A DNA stretch of 64,000 nt from NCBI RefSeq assembly GCF_011046975.1, contig NZ_CP049253.1, positions 1,426,001 to 1,490,000 of the forward strand, in the 5' to 3' direction. Below, piece after piece: positions 60,905 through 64,000 of the stretch. Every line of letters begins with the position of its first letter. Positions within the stretch are counted from its first letter, which is position 1. The stretch is from Microbacterium amylolyticum. GTDB lineage: Bacteria > Actinomycetota > Actinomycetes > Actinomycetales > Microbacteriaceae. Below the pieces are notes generated by a model, which made no database searches, had not been told where the DNA came from, and was given only the letters and a program-made list of their open reading frames with translations. The position numbers were made by a program, and so were the translations under genes.

Positions 60905-61810
60905 CTACTTTGCGGTGCTGAGTTCGTCCGCACCGAGTGCCTGGAGTCGGATGTGAACCACGCGTCCGCGCCAGGCCGAGGTGATGCGGCACACGAGGTA
61001 GATGGTGAACGAAATCGTCGTGATGTAGGGGCTCACGGGAAGCGTTCCCGCGATCGCCAGCAGGATCCCGCCCACGGCGGACACGAAGCCGAACAGCGCC
61101 GCCAGCAGCGGAACAACCACCGGGTTGTTACTCACGCGCATTGCCGCCGCGGCCGGGGTCACCAGCAGCGCCATCACCAGAAGCGCGCCGATCACGTGCA
61201 CGGCCGCCGCGACGATCGCGCCCAGCAACAGCATGAAGACGATGCTCAAGCCACCTGTGGGCAGGCCGCGGGCCTCCGCGCCCTGCGGGTCGAGCGAATC
61301 GAACCTCAGCGGGTTCCACACGACGATGAGGCCGACCAGCACGACGACGCTGATGCCGACGAGCCAGTTCAGGTCCAGACTCGACACCGAAACGATCTGG
61401 CCGGTCAGCAGGCTGAAGCGGTTAGCTGATCTGCCCTCGTAGAGCGAGATGAACAGGATGCCCAGGCCCAGGCCGAACGGCATGAGAACACCGACAATGG
61501 AGTTCCTGTCGCGCGCCCTGGCTCCCAGGAGCCCGATGAGCAGCGCCGCCACGATCGCCCCGCCCAGCGAACCGAGCACAATGGAACCGCCGAACAGCAG
61601 CGCCGCCGCTGCGCCGGCGAAGGAGAGTTCGCTGATGCCGTGCACCGCGAACGCCATATCGCGCTGCATCACGAAGACTCCGATGAGACCGCCGACAATA
61701 CCGAGCGCCGTTCCCGCGATAAGCGGGTTGATCATCAGCTGAAGCAGGGCGCCGTAATTCTCAAACGAGAGCACGTCGCTCCACCCGAGAGCCGGAACAA
61801 TCGTGGCCAT
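60905..61810 (-). CDS. znuB: Zinc ABC permease
   Basis: 301-aa membrane subunit of the zinc importer, about nine segments. Motifs: GLIGVFVMQRDMAFAVHGIS, SFAGAAAALLFGGS, and HVIGALLVMALLVTPAAAAM. ATG 61810, overlapping the znuC stop by its neighbouring bases (GATCAGGGAG ribosome site 10 nt upstream). Confidence 0.94.
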   Translation of the reverse strand: MATIVPALGWSDVLSFENYGALLQLMINPLIAGTALGIVGGLIGVFVMQRDMAFAVHGISELSFAGAAAALLFGGSIVLGSLGGAIVAALLIGLLGARARDRNSIVGVLMPFGLGLGILFISLYEGRSANRFSLLTGQIVSVSSLDLNWLVGISVVVLVGLIVVWNPLRFDSLDPQGAEARGLPTGGLSIVFMLLLGAIVAAAVHVIGALLVMALLVTPAAAAMRVSNNPVVVPLLAALFGFVSAVGGILLAIAGTLPVSPYITTISFTIYLVCRITSAWRGRVVHIRLQALGADELSTAK

Positions 61811-61811
61811 C

Positions 61812-62636
61812 TCAGAGAACTCCCTGATCGTCGGCGTGGTCATGCTCGTGATGCGGGTGATGCGGTTCGGCGTCAGGAATTCCGACGACCAGCAGGCGAC
61901 CCGCGGCGCGAATCACGTCGACAGGCGCCCCGTACAAATCTGTGAGCACATCGGTTCGCAGCACCTCTTCCGGTGTTCCCAGCCGAAAACGGCCGCCGAC
62001 GATGTACAAAATGCGGTCGACGATGTCGAGGATCGGGTTGACGTCGTGGGTCACGAGGACCACACCGGCGGCCCTGTCGCGACGTTCGCGGTCGATGATG
62101 CGCGTGACGGCGCGCTGATTGGCCAGATCGAGGCTGGACAGCGGCTCGTCGCACAGCAGCAGATCCGGGTTATCGGCGAGCGCTTGTCCCACACGCAACC
62201 GCTGTTGTTCGCCACCCGACAACGACCCGACGGGGTCATTTGCGAAGGACGATGCCCCAACGGCCTCGAGCAGGGCTTCCGTCCGGGCGCGATCGCCGCG
62301 GCGCGGAATCGGCGCACCGAAACGCGCGCCGCTCACACCGAGGGCGACAAGGTCACGGCCCCGCATGTTCGTGCCCAGGGGGAAGGGACGTTGCTGCGGG
62401 ATATAACCAACCCGCTTGTTTCCCTGGCGCACAGGGCGGCCGTTCACGCGAATGTCACCGGCGCTGAGGCTCTGCAGGCCGAGAATCGCGCGCAACAGCG
62501 ACGTCTTCCCCGAGCCACTGGGGCCCAGAACGGCGATCAGCTCGCCGGGCGCCACCGAGAGGTCAAGGCCCTGCCAAAGGTCGCGGCCGCGTAGCCGAAG
62601 ACCGGCACCGGCAATCTGCAGAACGGGTTCCGTCAC
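61812..62636 (-). CDS. znuC: Zinc ABC ATPase
   Basis: 274-aa ATPase of the zinc importer: Walker A GPSGSGKTSLL (~36-46), Q-loop, signature LSGGEQQRLRVGQAL, Walker B LLLCDEP, H-loop VTHDVN. The His-rich tail (HHPHHEHDHADD) is unusual for ZnuC and may bind zinc. GTG 62636: TATGGT ends 6 nt upstream, overlapped by a Zur-like box: a leaderless, Zur-gated start. Confidence 0.94.
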   Translation of the reverse strand: MTEPVLQIAGAGLRLRGRDLWQGLDLSVAPGELIAVLGPSGSGKTSLLRAILGLQSLSAGDIRVNGRPVRQGNKRVGYIPQQRPFPLGTNMRGRDLVALGVSGARFGAPIPRRGDRARTEALLEAVGASSFANDPVGSLSGGEQQRLRVGQALADNPDLLLCDEPLSSLDLANQRAVTRIIDRERRDRAAGVVLVTHDVNPILDIVDRILYIVGGRFRLGTPEEVLRTDVLTDLYGAPVDVIRAAGRLLVVGIPDAEPHHPHHEHDHADDQGVL

Positions 62637-62645
62637 CAGACCACC

Positions 62646-62662
62646 ATAATCATGATTCTCAA
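62646..62662. promoter_or_regulatory. Zur-like box at znuC
   Basis: ATAATCATGATTCTCAA resembles the actinobacterial Zur consensus (TGAnAATnATTnTCA) and overlaps the -10 (TATGGT on the minus strand). Zn-bound Zur would block polymerase. Confidence 0.75.
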
Positions 62663-62709
62663 TACGGCGGCTGGGAACCTGCGCCCCTCTCAGAGCCTCG
62701 GAGGCGGGA

Positions 62710-63720
62710 TTAGCCCAGCGCGTCCATCAGTGCGTCGATGTTGGCGTCCATCCACCCGAAGTACTCGAGGCCGTCGGGAAGCGTCTCGGTGAACTCGATC
62801 ACCGGAATTCCCAGAGACTCTGCCTCGGTGATCATTCGCTCCGTCTCCGAGCCGCCGGTCTGGGCGTTGGCGACGAGCACGTCGACGTCATCCTCTTCCA
62901 GAGCCGTCAGGGCGGCCAGCAGAACCGCCGGCGAGACATCCTGACCGTGTTCGACGGCTTCGGCAAAACCGTCCACCGTGACATCGATCAGACCGCCGGC
63001 TTCGGCGAGGTAACCACCAACGGGCTCCGTGAAGAACACCGTGGCCCCCGCGTGCGCATCTTCGAGGCTCGACAGCCTGTCCTCGAGAGACGCAATGTTC
63101 GCGATAACCTCGTCCGCGCCGTCGACGACGATCTCGGCCAGTTCGGGCTCGAGGTCCGCGACGGTGTCGCGAATCGCCTCGACGAGGTGCTCGATCGTGT
63201 GCGGGTCGTACCAGACGTGCTCGTTGAAGCCGTGAATGTGACCGTGGTCGTCGTGATCGTCGTGATCATGGTCGTCGTGATCATGGTCATCGTCGTCCGC
63301 GTGTTCGTGACCGCCGGGATAGTCGTGGCTGTACTCAACGGCCTCGATGACGTTCGCGGTGGCGGCCCGCTCGATCAGACCCTCCATGAACACGTCATAG
63401 CCGCCGCCGTTCATGATGACCAGATCGGCGTCCTGGATCGTCAGCTGATCCTGGGCCGTTGCCTCGTAGGCGTGGGGATCAAGCGATGCCGAGTCGATAA
63501 TCGCCTCAACAACCGCGGCGTCGCCGACGATCTTCTGAGCGATGTCGGCATAGACGCTCGTTGACGCGACGATGCGGAACGTGGGCGCCGTGGGTTCATC
63601 CGTTGCGGCATCGCCCGACGCGACGTCGTCACCCTGGTCGCCCGCAGAACCACATCCGGCGAGAGCAAGGGCGGGCACCGCGAGGAAAGCGGCGGGGATC
63701 AGACGACGACGGTTACGCAT
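62710..63720 (-). CDS. znuA: Zinc-binding lipoprotein ZnuA
   Basis: 336-aa cluster A-I (ZnuA/TroA) binding protein. Signal peptide with lipobox LAGC (~21-24), SLDPHAYEATAQDQLTIQDA with a zinc His, a long His/Asp-rich loop (~136-165) typical of ZnuA, and FNEHVWYDPHTIEHLVEA. ATG 63720: TATTGT ends 6 nt before it, so a leaderless transcript with the Zur box immediately upstream. Confidence 0.95.
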   Translation of the reverse strand: MRNRRRLIPAAFLAVPALALAGCGSAGDQGDDVASGDAATDEPTAPTFRIVASTSVYADIAQKIVGDAAVVEAIIDSASLDPHAYEATAQDQLTIQDADLVIMNGGGYDVFMEGLIERAATANVIEAVEYSHDYPGGHEHADDDDHDHDDHDHDDHDDHGHIHGFNEHVWYDPHTIEHLVEAIRDTVADLEPELAEIVVDGADEVIANIASLEDRLSSLEDAHAGATVFFTEPVGGYLAEAGGLIDVTVDGFAEAVEHGQDVSPAVLLAALTALEEDDVDVLVANAQTGGSETERMITEAESLGIPVIEFTETLPDGLEYFGWMDANIDALMDALG

Positions 63721-63737
63721 GCCTCGACAATACCGGA

Positions 63738-63752
63738 TGAGAATCGTTATCA
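63738..63752. promoter_or_regulatory. Zur box at znuA
   Basis: TGAGAATCGTTATCA, a near-perfect palindrome matching TGAnAAnngTTnTCA, 5 bp upstream of the -10 TATTGT (63727-63732 on the minus strand). Confidence 0.88.
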
Positions 63753-63771
63753 GACTCAACGAGCAGACAAC

Positions 63772-63817
63772 AGCCCCACTCGCCGCCGGTTCATCATGCT
63801 CCGGAACGAGTGGGGCT
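63772..63817 (-). terminator. Terminator of rpmJ
   Basis: AGCCCCACTC (63772-63781) pairs with GAGTGGGGCT (63808-63817), with a smaller CCGG fold in the loop. Located after rpmJ, before the znuA promoter; weak T-tail. Confidence 0.7.
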
Positions 63818-63862
63818 CTCGCATCACCTGATGCAACTCGCACGGCTGTGCCCGCGGCGCGC

Positions 63863-63985
63863 TCAGCCCTGGCGACCCTTGAAACGGGGGTTCTGCTTGT
63901 TGATGACGTAGATCTTCCCGCGGCGGCGGACCACCTGAGCACCCGGCTGATTCTTGAGGGACTTGAGTGAAGCACGGACCTTCAT
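63863..63985 (-). CDS. rpmJ: 50S ribosomal protein L36, zinc-free (YkgO-type)
   Basis: 40 aa: [40 protein letters not shown]. It lacks the Cys3-His zinc site of the normal 37-aa L36, so it is the C-minus YkgO type, usually switched on when zinc is scarce. AAGGAG lies 7 nt upstream of ATG 63985. Same strand as znuA, separated by a terminator and Zur box. Confidence 0.95.
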   Translation of the reverse strand: MKVRASLKSLKNQPGAQVVRRRGKIYVINKQNPRFKGRQG

Positions 63986-64000
63986 GACGACTCCTTCTTG

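Noticed and set aside
63220..63310. Short tandem repeats (gtcgtgatcatg)
   Set aside because: They encode the His/Asp-rich loop of ZnuA; no separate repeat element.

Overview
The window is GC-rich, tightly packed DNA from an actinobacterium, most likely a Microbacteriaceae (Microbacterium-like) soil or plant-litter heterotroph. That placement is an inference from composition, the CebR-type cellulose control sites, the many LacI-controlled ABC sugar systems, and the C-minus ribosomal protein/zinc cluster. No rRNA, phage or CRISPR is visible. There is one tRNA and one IS remnant.

Layout. (1) 1-5.5 kb, cellulose: a partial CebR-like LacI regulator, a large multidomain GH9 cellulase with a probable cell-wall sorting tail, and a secreted GH6 cellulase. 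The two cellulases diverge from a spacer carrying a perfect CebR box and two degenerate ones. (2) 5.8-11 kb, sulfate assimilation: cysQ-cysD-cysN on the minus strand, a divergent APS kinase fused to an unusual N-terminal region, and a TauE/SafE permease. (3) 11.1-17.3 kb, envelope and miscellaneous: two GT4-like glycosyltransferases, an acyltransferase-3, a DUF2332 protein, and a TetR/hydrolase divergent pair. (4) 17.4-24.2 kb, maltodextrin: malE-malF-malG, a divergent GH13 glucosidase and a LacI regulator. (5) 24.2-41.1 kb, a large glycoside-use island: three LacI regulators in total around it, an SGNH esterase, two Gfo/Idh/MocA oxidoreductases, a DUF6807 (PmoA-like) protein, two tandem paralogous solute-binding lipoproteins sharing one permease pair, a YesL-like membrane protein, a GH42 beta-galactosidase, a DUF993 protein and a xylose-isomerase-like TIM barrel. 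At least six near-identical palindromes (GGnAAGCGCTTTCC type) sit at its promoters and make it one regulon.

(6) 41.2-51.3 kb: tRNA-Gly(CCC); a TetR / degenerate ABC-like protein / YhgE-Pip operon behind a 26-bp operator; pyroglutamyl peptidase; YitT; TetR; a serine-hydrolase-like lipoprotein lacking its catalytic motifs; a Pif1-like helicase; and a small membrane protein preceded by a 14-codon leader ORF. (7) 51.3-53.0 kb: an eroded, AT-richer patch with an ISL3 transposase tail, a severed coding tail and a MATE/Wzx-type flippase. (8) 53.1-64 kb, metal homeostasis: CopD-CtaG fusion, HU, zinc-free (C-minus) L28, L33, S14 and L36, a TIGR03943/permease pair, zur and znuBCA, with Zur-like boxes at znuC and znuA.

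Cross-cutting themes: several genes appear to be transcribed leaderless (TAnnnT ending 6-8 nt before the start codon); three transporter genes are remnants made by internal deletions that keep both ends; and sugar binding-protein genes are separated from permease genes by strong hairpins.
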